Origin: Eulemur rufifrons
Taxonomy: Eukaryota; Chordata; Mammalia; Primates; Lemuridae
Length of the DNA stretch: 64,000 nt
Reading direction: 5' to 3'
Assembly: GCF_041146395.1 (NCBI RefSeq)
Contig: NC_091006.1
Span: 5,896,001 to 5,960,000 of the forward strand
The notes under the pieces were generated by a model. That model had not been told where the DNA came from. It did not search any database and saw nothing but the letters and a program-made list of their open reading frames with translations. Position numbers and translations under genes: made by a program. Of this stretch, positions 55,517 to 64,000 are shown piece by piece (within the stretch, counting starts at the first letter, position 1; the number at the start of each line of letters is the position of its first letter).

Positions 55517-57485
55517 ATGCCACAAGTGATGCCAGAAGTGCTCCCAAGAACCAGAGAAAAGTCATAACATGTCAAGGAAAAACTGAATTGCTTGATGTGT
55601 ACCAGAGATTGAGGCCTATGGCTGTGGTTGCCCACCATCTTAAGATAAATGAAGTAAGGACCACTTTAAAAAACTAAAAGGAAATTTATGAAGCCGTTGC
55701 TGCACCTACACCAGCAGGCATGAAGACCTTGCACTTTTTGTGAAACACTTTTTTTATCTCGTATTGCAAATGCAGCTTTTATGTGCAGGATTGCTATAAG
55801 AAAGGCATACCTGTAGACTCTACTATGATTCAAGAAAAAGCAAAGTCATTATGTGGCAACTTAAAGCAAAAGGAAGGTGAAGGATCTAAAGCTAGAGAAT
55901 CCAATGTCAGCAAAGGATGGTTTGATAATTTTATAATAGAAAGAGGCTTGGCTTTAAAAATGTCAAGATAGGCCAGGTGTGGTGGCTCATGCCTGTAATC
56001 CTAGCACTTTGGGAGGCTAAGGGGGGAAGATTGCTTGAGGCCAGGAATTTGAGAACAGCCTGGGCAACATAGTGAGGCCCTGCGTCTACAAAAAAAGAAA
56101 ATTTTTAAAAAAGTCAAAAGATAACAGGAGAAGCAGCTTCTGCCAACAAAGAGAGAGCAGACGAGTTCCCAGAGGAGAACGGATATCTGCCTGAACAGGT
56201 TTTTAATGCGGACAAAAGTACCCTATTCAGAAAAACAATGCCACAAAGGACATTTTTAGTAAGGAAGAGAAGTGAGCACCAAGCTTTGAGGCGCGAAGGA
56301 GTAGGCTGACTCTTCTGTTTTGTGCCAGTGCTGTCGCGTTTATGAGCAGGACTGCCCTTACCCATAAACTTGCTGACCCCTGAGCCTGACGGGAAAAGAT
56401 AAACACCAGCGGCCACTGTTCTGCTCGTACAAGGTGTGGACAGTGAGAACCCTGTTTCTGGATTGGTTCCATCCATGCTTTGTCCCTGAAGTCGAGAATT
56501 ACCTTGCCAGTAAGAAGCTGCATTTTAAAGTTCTTTTGTTGTCGAACAATGCCCCAGGCCACCCGGAACCCCGTGAGTCAACACTGAAGGCATCAAAGTG
56601 GCCTACTTGCCCCCAAACACAATGTCTCTAATTCAGCCTCTAGGTTGAGGGCTCATAAGGACCTTTAAGGCTCATGACACACAGTGCTCTGTGGAGAGGA
56701 TTGTCAGTGCTAAGGAAGAGAACCCCAAGAGAGAGAACATCATGAAAGTCTGAAGGATTACACCACTGAAGATGCCATTGTTGTCACAGAAAAAGCCGTA
56801 AAAGCCATCAAGCCAGAAACAATAAATTCCTGCTGGAGAAAACTACGTCCAGATGTCGTGCGTGACTTCACAGGATTTGCAACCCAGCAGCTTTACAACA
56901 GAGCCGATCAAGGAAATCATGAAAGAGATTGTGGAGATGGCAAAGGAGGGGGGAGGCGGCAGTGAAGGGTTTCAAGATCTGGATCTTGGAGAAATTTGAG
57001 CTAATAGACGCCACACCAGAGGAATTAACAGAAGATGACTTGATGGAGATGGCGCTTCGAATCCAGTGCCAGGCAGTGAGGGGGAAGACTTAGAGGAAGC
57101 AGTGCCAGAAAACAAGTTGACATTGGACAGTCTGGCAGAAGGGTTCCAGCTATTCAAGACTGCTTTCGACTTTTCTTACGACACAGACCCACCTATGATA
57201 TGGGCACCAAAACTGTTCATAAAGCGAACAGTGGAAAAAGGATTCGTACCATAGGGAAATATTTTTTCGAGAAATGAAAAAGCAAAAAAGTCAGAAATTA
57301 TGATGTATTTCCATAAAATTACACCAAGCATGCCTGCCTCCCCCTCCACCTCCGCTACCTCTTCCCCCTCTGCCACCAGTGAGACAGCGAGACCAACCCC
57401 TCCCCTTCCTCCTCCTCCTCAGCCTTCTCAATGTGAAGACGAGGACGAAGACCTTTATGGTGCTCCACTTCCACTTAATAAGTAG
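55517..57485 (+). pseudogene. Tigger2-like transposase pseudogene
   Basis: Remnants of a CENP-B-type DNA-binding region and DDE transposase are readable in pieces: QDCYKKGIPVDSTMIQEKAK and SKGWFDNF (55,786-55,935), PEQVFNADKS (56,190-56,219, first catalytic Asp kept), FLDWFHPCFVPEVENYLAS (about 56,455), KVLLLSNNAPGHPEP (56,527-56,571), KLTLDSLAEGFQLFKTAFDF (57,115 on), and a proline-rich end DLYGAPLPLN before TAG at 57,483-57,485. The second catalytic Asp is Asn (codon 56,545-56,547). The frame shifts between 56.6 and 57.07 kb, and the Alu monomer splits the N-terminal half. Not functional. Human TIGD1 is a related domesticated gene. Confidence 0.87.
55971..56111 (+). mobile_element. Alu-type free left monomer (FLAM) nested in Tigger2
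   Basis: 'ggccaggtgtggtggctcatgcctgtaatcctagcac' to 'agcctgggcaacatagtgaggccctgcgtctac' plus A-rich tail. Flanking near-duplicates 'aaaaatgtcaagata' (55,956-55,970) and 'aaaaaagtcaaaagata' (56,107-56,123) mark the insertion, which post-dates Tigger2. Confidence 0.92.
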
Positions 57486-57754
57486 TAAATATATTTTCTC
57501 TTTCCTATGATTTTCTTAATAACATTTTCTTTTCTCTAGCTTACTTTATTGTAAGAATATAGTATGTGATACATAGAACATATAAAATATGTGTTCATTG
57601 GCTGTTTATATTATCAATAAGCCTTCCTTCTGGTCAACAGTGAGCTATTAGTAGTAGTTAGGTTTGGGGGAGTCAAAAGTTATACATGGATTTTCTACTG
57701 CTTTGGGGTTGGTGCCCCTAACCCGTATGTTGTTCAAGTGTTAACCATATTTAT

Positions 57755-58140
57755 TTATTGACTAGAAATACACACAGATAATTCAAAAGTAGCTGGTGGT
57801 ATGCACTGAAAAGGAAGACACCCCCTCTCCCTTTCTTTCAAAACACATTTTGATAACGAGTATGTAACAGTAGTTTACATTCTCACAACGTGAGGATCAG
57901 TAGTAAAACAGAGAGATAAGTAAGTAGATTCATAAATGCTGAGGAGAATGAAGCAGGGGCAGGGTCTGCGAGTGGTGGGGACAGATACGTGGGTCCCCTC
58001 CCCAGAGGCAACCACTGTTAGCAGTTTCTTGAAAATTCTTCCAGAGATGTCTGCATGGTTGTTTGTTGTTATTTTTGTTTTCAAATTGGGAGATTTTGCA
58101 TACAATTCTAGATTTCTGGTTTCTCTGGAAAAATCAGATG
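57755..58140 (-). mobile_element. Old L1 3' UTR, antisense
   Basis: 'gactagaaatacacacagataattcaaaagtagctggtgg...gtgggtcccctccccagaggcaaccactgttagcagtttcttgaaaattcttccagagatgtctgcatgg' is the recurrent L1M text. Confidence 0.65.
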
Positions 58141-58920
58141 ATCTGGCATCCACCTTCCCGAGAGGCTCAGCTAGCGGGAGCTCAGGCCCCCCTGCCCCTT
58201 CAGAAGGTGCCCCTGCTGTCCAGCTCACTGCAGGCGCCCCCTGGCCTCTCTCCCACCTACCTTAAGTAACCCAACCCTGTGGGTTTTCCAGTTTCTTCCC
58301 CCTTCTCTAGCCCATCCCTGTACTGCTGCCTTGCGACATCTTTAGGACCGTTCCTGTGCTCAGGGAAGAGGGGTGCCCCCTTGCTCCCCACCCTGCGCCT
58401 CCCCTTTCTCTTTCTGTTCTCACTTCCGCAGAGGCCGTAGGCTCTCCTCTCCATCTTGCTCCGTGAACCTGCTTCACGTTGCTGTCTCAGGCTCTCTCTG
58501 CCAGTTCACTCCGTACCTCTGGGCACAGGTTGGAAATGGCCCTCCACACTCACACAGGCCTTCCACTTCTCTGCACAGGGAACACCAGTAGCTTGACCAA
58601 AATGGCCACCTCCCGCTCTAGTTCCCAGGGAAAGAAAAGTTATGGGTCACCTCGAGCCGGGTGCCCAGCCCAACCCAGCACTCTGCTGCCCTGAACAAGA
58701 TCGGTTTTGTTGGCAGGAGGACAGGGGCACGGCTGTTGGGCAGGCAACAGCTTCCATCACAGACGGTGGCCCACTTTCCCCTTCGTCTCCAGCAGGGGTC
58801 TCACCTTCTAGAAGTTCAAGGTAGAGACAACGGGAAGTGATCCCGCAGGGTGTTTTACACTGCTGACCCTGAACGTGCTTCCCCAGGGCCCTGCAGGTCA
58901 GGATGTCCTTAGATTAGGCA
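58141..58920. other. No feature recognised
   Basis: Pyrimidine-rich, GC-moderate sequence, with chance frames of 60-117 codons and no domain. Confidence 0.4.
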
Positions 58921-58929
58921 GAGGCCGTC

Positions 58930-59715
58930 TGGCTGCTGGTTCACACGATGAATAGTGAACGAGTGTCCTGGACACTGTTCTAGGCATTGCAGATACGTCA
59001 GTGAGCGTTCGAGTGGTGGAGAGTCAGCAAGCAGAGTGGGTGACTGAGAAAGGCTTTGAGGAGACAGGGCTTCTCTGTCAATATAGCGTGGTCTGGGAAG
59101 CCTGCATTGAAGAGCTGACATCATGGACAGGAACCAGCCTGGTGGAGAACTGAGGGAGGATATCCAGATGTCCTGGATAAGGGTTAGTACGTCAAAAGAA
59201 CAGAAGAGAAGGCCAGTGTTGGCCACACACAGTGGCTCCCGCCTGTAACTCCGGCACTCTAGGAAGCCAAGGCAGGAGCATCGTTTAAGGCCAAGAGTTC
59301 GACACCAGCCTGGGCAACACAGACCCCCATTTCTATAAAAAAGTAAAAATAAAAAATTAGCCAGACCTGGTGGCACACACCTGTGGTCCCAGCTACTCAG
59401 GAGGCTGAGGCAGAAGGATTGCTTCAGCCCAGGACTTCGAGGTTACAGTGAGCTGTGATAGTGCCACTGCACTCCAGCGGCCTGGGCAACAGAGCAGGAC
59501 CCTGTCTCTAAAAAAAGAAATAGAAAAAGAAGGCCAGTGATGTCAGAGCTTACTCAGGGATGGGGAGGGACATCAAGGACGCTGGCAGGGGCCAGGTCCT
59601 GGGGGGTTTAGGGACCAGGGGGAGGGGTTTGGGTTTTTTCTCATGTCATAAAGAATCACTGGAGAGATCTAAGCAAAGAAGTGATGGGATCTGGCTTCCA
59701 GCTCACAGTATCTGC
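58930..59715 (-). mobile_element. L2 LINE, antisense, split by an Alu
   Basis: 'cacacgatgaatagtgaacgagtgtcctggacactgttctaggcattgcagatacgtcagtgagcg' begins the L2. After the Alu at 59,219-59,527 the L2 resumes with 'gggaccagg...gtcataaagaatcactggagagatctaagcaaagaagtgatgggatctggctt'. Confidence 0.72.
59219..59527 (+). mobile_element. Dimeric Alu, AluJ-like
   Basis: 'cctgtaactccggcactctaggaagccaaggcagg...caccagcctgggcaacacagacccccatttctataaaaaag...agccagacctggtggcacacacctgtggtcccagc...ctgtgatagtgccactgcactcc' and A tail. Duplication agaaggccagtg is exact at 59,207-59,218 and 59,528-59,539. It lacks the strepsirrhine linker, so it is older. Confidence 0.93.
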
Positions 59716-60114
59716 TCACCGGATAGGTTTCTAGAGACATTCCTTCTGTGGCTTCCTTCCCCAAAGTCTGCTGGTGCTCATGTCGACTCATCTGTCATTT
59801 CACTTCCTAACTGGTGGAGTGGCCGATTGGGCAGAATACAGAGCAGGTGGACAACAGTCTGGGCTCTATGTGAAGCCACCAGTCCACAAGAAATACAGGG
59901 GGCAGACGGACATGTTAAATGGCACCACAGGGATCTCCAAAATGGGAAAAGCCACAGGACAAGTGAGCCCTTCCCATCAATAATTAAATAGCATCAATAA
60001 AGGAAGGGTGGCCATTATGGAGTAGAAGACGCTTCAGAAAAATATCTTCCAAAGCAGGGGACAGATCTTGTTTGGATCCTGATTTGAACAAGCCAATCAC
60101 AAGAGACACCTGTG

Positions 60115-60425
60115 AGACAGTGGGGACGTGTAATGCAGACAGGGTTGTGTGTGATAACGACTTCCTAGTAATTTAGTTGGCTATGGTAATGGATCACGGC
60201 TACTTTGTAAAGACCCTATCTGCTAGAGATACAAGCTAAATTAATTACAGATGAAATGACCTTTAGGATTTAGCCTAAAATATTGTCACAAACAAATGAG
60301 GGGATGGATGAGACAGGCATGGCAAACAGTTGATGGTTGTTTTAGCTGGGGGTTGGCTTATCATAGTCCTCTCTCTGCTTTTGAATATGTTTGCAAATTT
60401 CCATAATAAAAAGTTTTTTTAATGA
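60115..60425 (+). mobile_element. Old L1 3' end, sense, ending 90 bp before the exon
   Basis: 'tttgtaaagaccctatctgctagagatacaagctaaattaattacagatgaaatgacc', 'gggatgg...ggcaaacagttgatggttgttttagctgggggttgg' and 'tttgaatatgtttgcaaatttccataataaaaagttttttt' follow the common old-L1 3'-end order with its A-rich end. Confidence 0.6.
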
Positions 60426-60490
60426 GTAAAGCTGTCCAAAAAAAGTCACATTTCCCATTCTCTGGGAGCAATAACATGTTCATCACATCT

Positions 60491-60516
60491 CACATTTTCC
60501 TTTTCTCCGCTTTCAG
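60491..60516 (+). promoter_or_regulatory. SIPA1L3: Splice acceptor of the SIPA1L3 first coding exon
   Basis: A pyrimidine tract 'ttttccttttctccgctttcag' ends in AG at 60,515-60,516. A branch-point-like 'ctcac' lies just upstream (60,488-60,492 region). It is placed by the tract and by the size of the following leader. Transcript evidence is not available here. Confidence 0.75.
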
Positions 60517-60517
60517 C

Positions 60518-60586
60518 ATGGCGGGGACGACGCCCTTGCCGCCCGCTGCCCGGCGCCTGCGACTGCCACTTGCTCTGCCCTGCTGA
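60518..60586 (+). other. Upstream ORF 1 in SIPA1L3 leader (22 codons)
   Basis: ATG one base into the exon, encoding MAGTTPLPPAARRLRLPLAL and two more residues before TGA. +4 is G. The -3 base is contributed by the preceding exon, so its strength depends on splicing. Out of frame with the main start. Confidence 0.6.
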
Positions 60587-60654
60587 GCTCCCAGCCTGGA
60601 GCCCCCAGGACAGCACCTGCCTCCGAGGTTGTCCTGGCTTGGCTGTGCACAGCG

Positions 60655-60753
60655 ATGGTGGAGAACTGCACTACACAGGCTCACGACCTTCCCGTCAGGT
60701 TTCAGGGACCAGCATCCTTCATCCTGGGACTGGCGGCCCTGAACAATGGCTGA
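60655..60753 (+). other. Upstream ORF 2 in SIPA1L3 leader (32 codons)
   Basis: ATG in strong context (G at -3, G at +4). It begins MVENCTTQAHDLP and ends at TGA 60,751-60,753, in frame with the main ATG but closed 69 nt before it. No protein match is known to me. Likely a translational brake if the leader is used as drawn. Confidence 0.6.
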
Positions 60754-60772
60754 GGGCCAGGGGACCCCATAG
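60746..60772 (+). other. Upstream ORF 3 in SIPA1L3 leader (8 codons)
   Basis: ATG with A at -3 and G at +4 encodes MAEGQGTP and stops at TAG 60,770-60,772. It overlaps the end of uORF 2 and closes 50 nt before the main start. Confidence 0.6.
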
Positions 60773-60822
60773 GGTTACACCACAGCTTCCGGGGGCCAGC
60801 AGCACTCCAGCGCCCGTGGACT

Positions 60823-62338
60823 ATGACCACCTATCGGCCCATTCCCAGCGATGGTGTGGACCTGGCAGCCAGCTGTGGGGCCAGGGGGGCCGATGTCCTC
60901 CCCGGCCCACACACAGGGGATTATGCTCCCGTGGGATTCTGGGCCCAGAATGGCAGCATGTCCCAGCCTCTTGGGGAGAGCCCAGCCACCGCCGCCACTC
61001 GCCCCAGCCCCACCACCCCTGCAATGCCTAAGATGGGTGTGCGCGCAAGAGTGGCCGACTGGCCACCCAAGCGGGAGGCCCTGAGAGAGCAGAGCAACCC
61101 AAGCCCCTCACAGGATACAGATGGCACAAAGGCCACCAAGGTGGCTCATTCCATGAGGAACGTACAGAATGGACGGCTCCCTGCCAGCACCCTGGGTTCC
61201 TCAGGGTCCAAAGCCTTCCAACGACTCTCCAGAAGAAGGTCCAAAGACGTGGAATTCCAGGATGGGTGGCCCCGGTCCCCGGGCAGGGCCTTCCTCCCCT
61301 TGCAGCAGCGCAGCAGCAGCGAGATCACCCTCAGTGAGTGTGACGTGGAGGACACGGGGGAGCCACGGGGAGCCCGGCACACAGGGGCATTGCCCCTCTT
61401 CCGCGAGTACGGGAGCACCTCCTCTATCGACGTGCAGGGCGTACCTGAGCAGAGCTTCTTTGACATTCTCAACGAGTTCCGCAGCGAGCAGCCCGAGGCC
61501 CGGGGCTCCCAGAACCTCACCGAGCTCCTGCGGGCAGATCCCGGCCCACACCCCATAGGGGGTGGCAGTGGAGCCAAGGGGGACCTCCGCAATGGGCAGC
61601 CCTCAAAGGACAGTCTCCTGCCACTGCAGCCCATGAAGGAGAAGGAGAAGGCCCGGAAGAAACCCGTGCGGGGCCTTGGCAGTGGGGACATGGTGGACTC
61701 ATCCATCTTCCGGAAGCTGAGGAGCAGTAAACCAGACGGTGAGGCCGGGCGGTCCCCGGGGGAGGCTGAAGAGGGTCGGAGCCCCCCCGAAGCCAGCAGG
61801 CCATGGGTCTGTCAGAAGAGCTTTGCCCATTTCGATGTGCAGAGCATGCTGTTTGACCTCAACGAGGCGGCCGCCAACAGGGTGTCTGTGGCCCAGCGGC
61901 GGAACACCACCACGGGTGCCTCGGCCGCCTCGGCTGCCTCGGCCATGGCGTCCCTCACCGCGTCACGGGCCCACAGCCTAGGGGGCCTGGATCCAGCCTT
62001 CACCAGCACAGAGGATTTGAACTGCAAGGAGAACCTGGAGCAGGACCTCGGCGATGACAACAGCAATGACCTGTTGCTCAGCTGCCCGCATTTCCGCAAT
62101 GAGATTGGAGGCGAGTGTGAGCGCAACGTGAGCTTCTCCCGGGCTTCCGTGGGCTCCCCGAGCGGTGGCGAGGGCCACCTGACGGAGCCCGCCCTGAGCG
62201 CGTACCGCACCAACGCCAGCATCTCGGTGCTGGAGGTCCCCAAGGAGCAGCAGAGGACTCAGAGCCGGCCCCGGCAGTACAGCATCGAGCACGTGGACCT
62301 GGGCGCCCGCTACTACCAGGACCACTTCGTGGGCAAAG
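60823..62338 (+). CDS. SIPA1L3: SIPA1L3, first coding exon (N-terminal 505 codons)
   Basis: Encodes the N-terminus of signal-induced proliferation-associated 1-like 3, a SPAR-family Rap GTPase-activating protein that acts at cell junctions and the cytoskeleton and is needed for lens and epithelial organisation. The start MTTYRPIPSDGVDLAASCGA, the MPKMGVRARVADWPPKREAL block (residues 68-87) and the QKSFAHFDVQSMLFDLNEAA block (331-350) match human SIPA1L3 from memory. It has low-complexity Ser/Pro tracts, a basic RLSRRRSKD (134-142), SFFDILNEFR (211-220), DSSIFRKLR (292-300), an Ala/Ser repeat (366-381) and FRNEIGGECERNVSFSRASV (424-443). The exon is open to K505 and leaves the next codon after its first base at the GT donor (62,339-62,340). 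The Rap-GAP and PDZ domains lie in later exons outside the window. ATG context is A at -3. Raw-frame reading past 62,338 to TGA at 62,374-62,376 is intron. Confidence 0.96.
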
Positions 62339-62366
62339 GTGACAGGGGTGGGGCGTGGGGGTCGGC
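62339..62366 (+). promoter_or_regulatory. SIPA1L3: Splice donor with adjoining G-run intronic enhancer
   Basis: The donor AAAG|GTGACA lacks G at +5 and is therefore weak by consensus. Immediately downstream lie GGGG, GGGG and GGGGG runs (62,345-62,361), the kind bound by hnRNP H/F that supports weak donors. Together they argue that this exon end is real. Confidence 0.7.
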
Positions 62367-62384
62367 TCGTCTCTGAGATCCCAC

Positions 62385-63380
62385 TGCTCATTCACTCACT
62401 CTATGCCAGGCCCTGCTCTGACACTGCAGATGCATCAGGAAGGGAGACCTCCCTCCTAGGGGGCTGTGAGGACACAGTGAGCCGAGCCACACCCACCGTC
62501 TCACACGGCTTGCACTCCGTAACACTTGTGCTGCGTGAGACGACAGAAAGCATTTATTCTGCAAATATGAGTGTGGTGTAGCTATGAGCCAGGCACTTTC
62601 TAGAGCCTAGGGATCTAGTATTGACCAGCTTAAACAAAAATTCTGTCTTCCTAGCACTTAATGCTTTAGTAGGGTAAGACAAGCAATACAACAAGAGAAA
62701 TATGCACATAAGGTGTGGTAGGATGCTAAGTGCTGTGGAGAAGAGTCCGAAGAGTAGTCCGGCAGGGAAGAAGGGAATGGAGTGCCCGGTGGGGGGTTGC
62801 AGCTTTCAGCAGGGAATGGTCAGGCAGGGCCTCCTAAGTCGATGCATTTTAGTACTGAGCCGAAGAGGTTGAGGGAGGGAGCCGTGTGGAAACTGTGGAC
62901 CGTATTCCTGGCCCAGAGAACAGCAGGTACGAAAATCCTGGAACACTGGAGGAACAGGCAGGAGGCCAATGTGGCTGGAACAGAGTGACTGAGGGAAAGT
63001 GGAAGGAGGTGAGGCAGAGAGGTGACAAGGGCAGATCGCGTGGGACTCGTGGGCCATGATAAGGACTCTGATTTGCACCCTGAGTGAGATGGAGCCACAG
63101 GGGAGGGTCCTGACCTGCCTCCCAGGTTCAGTCTCCCTATGGCTGCATGTGGGGAACAGACGGGGGCGGGGGAGGGGAAGGGTGCGATGACTAGGGCAGA
63201 GGCCACTGGGATAGTTCGGGCAGGAGATGATGATGGACAAGTCTGGGATGTCTGGGACGAGAGCCCAGGAGTGGGGAAGAATCTTGCAGGCAGGTTCTGG
63301 ATCCATTTTGAAGGTGGAGCTGTTGATGTTTGGAGAGATGGGCTTCCTACATCATTAGGGTCACTGGTGCTAGCGGGGCA
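62385..63380 (-). mobile_element. L2 LINE pieces, antisense, in the intron after the exon
   Basis: A short 3' start at 62,385-62,455 ('actgctcattcactcactctatgccaggccctgctctgac') and a long second one from 62,540: 'agcatttattctgcaaatatgagtgtggtgtagctatgagccaggcactttc', 'ggtcaggcagggcctcctaag', 'gagggaaagtggaaggaggtgaggcag', 'gataaggactctgatttgcaccctgagtgagatgg', 'gcaggttctggatccattttgaaggtggagctg'. Minus frames here (62,806-63,306) read L2 coding-tail text and explain the 166-codon ORF. Confidence 0.85.
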
Positions 63381-64000
63381 GCCCTAGGGAGCACTGTAGA
63401 ACACAAACCCAGGCTGCCACAGGGCCCGGGCAGGAGATGCACACATGTGAAGCAGAGACTAGACAGCTTCTGCTCAGGTCCAGCTGACCGTTGCGTGCAA
63501 GAAATGCAGACAAACTCAGTATCGCCAGCTTTTCCGATTTTTCAAGATTCTCCTAAAATTCAGATTTTTTTTAATGTGGACTTTCCTAAGTTTTAAATGC
63601 TAGCAGCTGTAATGATTCAGAATTGCTCATAACTGCTAATAACAGGCTAAAACAACATAGAAGTGTCTGTCACTTAAAGAAACCTAGAGGTCAGCAGCCC
63701 AGTGGTGTGGTTCCTCTCCAGCGTGGGTGGGAGGCCAGCTTTAGTGCATGACCTCCGGTCCCCCTGGGCCACAGTGACTGCTCGAGCTCTAGCCACCAAC
63801 CATATGCACGTTTCCAGGCAGGTAAAAAGAGGAAAGTATCGGGACAGAAAGGCAGACCCCCTGTCAGGTCAGCCCCCTTAGAGACCTTTCTCAGAAGCCC
63901 CATCCAACCACTTCTGCTTACTGACCCCTCTGATCTGCAGGGAGGCTGGGAAATGGAGGTTTTTAGCTGGACAAAGTCCCTCTCTTTTCCTTCCCCAAGA
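63381..64000. other. Intron of SIPA1L3; old repeat words near 63,620-63,800
   Basis: 'cataactgctaataacaggctaaaacaacatagaagtgtctgtcacttaaagaaacctagaggtcagcagcccagtgg' is similar in layout to 'gctgtaacaaattaccacaaacttagtgg...gaggtcagaagtcc' repeats. Nothing else recognised. Confidence 0.4.

Larger units (their letters stand above)
54914..57747 (+). mobile_element. Tigger2-like pogo/Tc1-mariner DNA transposon, full length
   Basis: Terminal inverted repeats read 'cacttgacccttaacacagg' at the left and 'gttgttcaagtgttaacca' at the right. Both are decayed copies of the Tigger2 ends as I recall them. TA lies directly outside both ends (54,912-54,913 and 57,748-57,749), the expected target duplication. 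The 2.83-kb span minus the nested Alu monomer is close to the remembered 2.7-kb Tigger2 consensus. The transposase body and C-terminal proline-rich region are in order, so the copy is complete but dead. Confidence 0.88.

Noticed and set aside
55212..55565. 117-codon minus-strand ORF inside Tigger2
   Set aside because: Opposite strand to the transposase and without a known domain. It is an element shadow.
60570..61031. 153-codon plus-strand ORF overlapping the SIPA1L3 start
   Set aside because: Begins with TTG, is out of frame with the main CDS and has no domain. It is a shadow of the exon.
61146..61706. 186-codon minus-strand ORF opposite SIPA1L3
   Set aside because: Antisense shadow of a GC-rich coding exon with no own signals.
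62806..63306. 166-codon minus-strand ORF in the following intron
   Set aside because: Reads the sense strand of a decayed L2 tail; not a host gene.

Overview
The window is a mammalian, almost certainly primate, nuclear DNA segment. The dimeric Alu elements point to a strepsirrhine, most likely lemur-like. Those at about 6737, 23819 and 39694 read 'gagcaagagcgagaccc' in the left arm, carry an 'agaaagaaatta...ggacagctaaaaat' linker, and read 'gctaggctgacgccacggcactc' in the right arm. This differs from the catarrhine AluS/AluY layout. No bacterial-style gene organisation, CRISPR array, rRNA or tRNA gene was seen.

One protein-coding exon is well supported. The first coding exon of SIPA1L3, a Rap-GAP/PDZ protein of the SPAR family, lies on the plus strand. 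Its acceptor is at 60515-60516, its ATG at 60823, 505 codons are open, and the donor GT is at 62339-62340. The exon carries about 306 nt of 5' untranslated sequence with three short upstream ORFs. The 62,339-64,000 segment is the next intron. Everything before 60,517 has no convincing exon and is read as the long upstream intron or 5' flank of SIPA1L3. A noncoding first exon could be hidden in it.

The rest is layered repeat history. From the left: an L1 fragment with a 5'-truncated SMARCA5 retropseudogene next to it (1-620); then a dense mosaic of L2, MIR, old L1 3' ends, MER5A-like pieces and an unnamed ancient repeat seen in several copies (620-30,380). An antisense L1 ORF2/3' end sits at 30.4-31.7 kb. 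A long decayed L2 reverse-transcriptase remnant follows at 32.7-33.6 kb. More L2/MIR/L1 mosaic runs to 54.9 kb. A nearly complete Tigger2-like pogo transposon (54,914-57,747) has target TA on both sides and a nested Alu monomer. An L2 split by an Alu (58.9-59.7 kb) and an L1 3' end then reach almost to the SIPA1L3 acceptor.

Points that merit a second look are the uORF-bearing SIPA1L3 leader, a homeodomain/MAF/MEF2-motif cluster at 48.55-48.80 kb that is not recognisable as a repeat, a near-perfect 195-bp palindromic DNA element at 26.63-26.82 kb, G-quadruplex and Z-DNA capable tracts, and an AT-rich stretch at 29.3-30.4 kb with no identified origin. I found no new molecular system. Repeat family names and boundaries come from recall and pattern matching, not from a database search.
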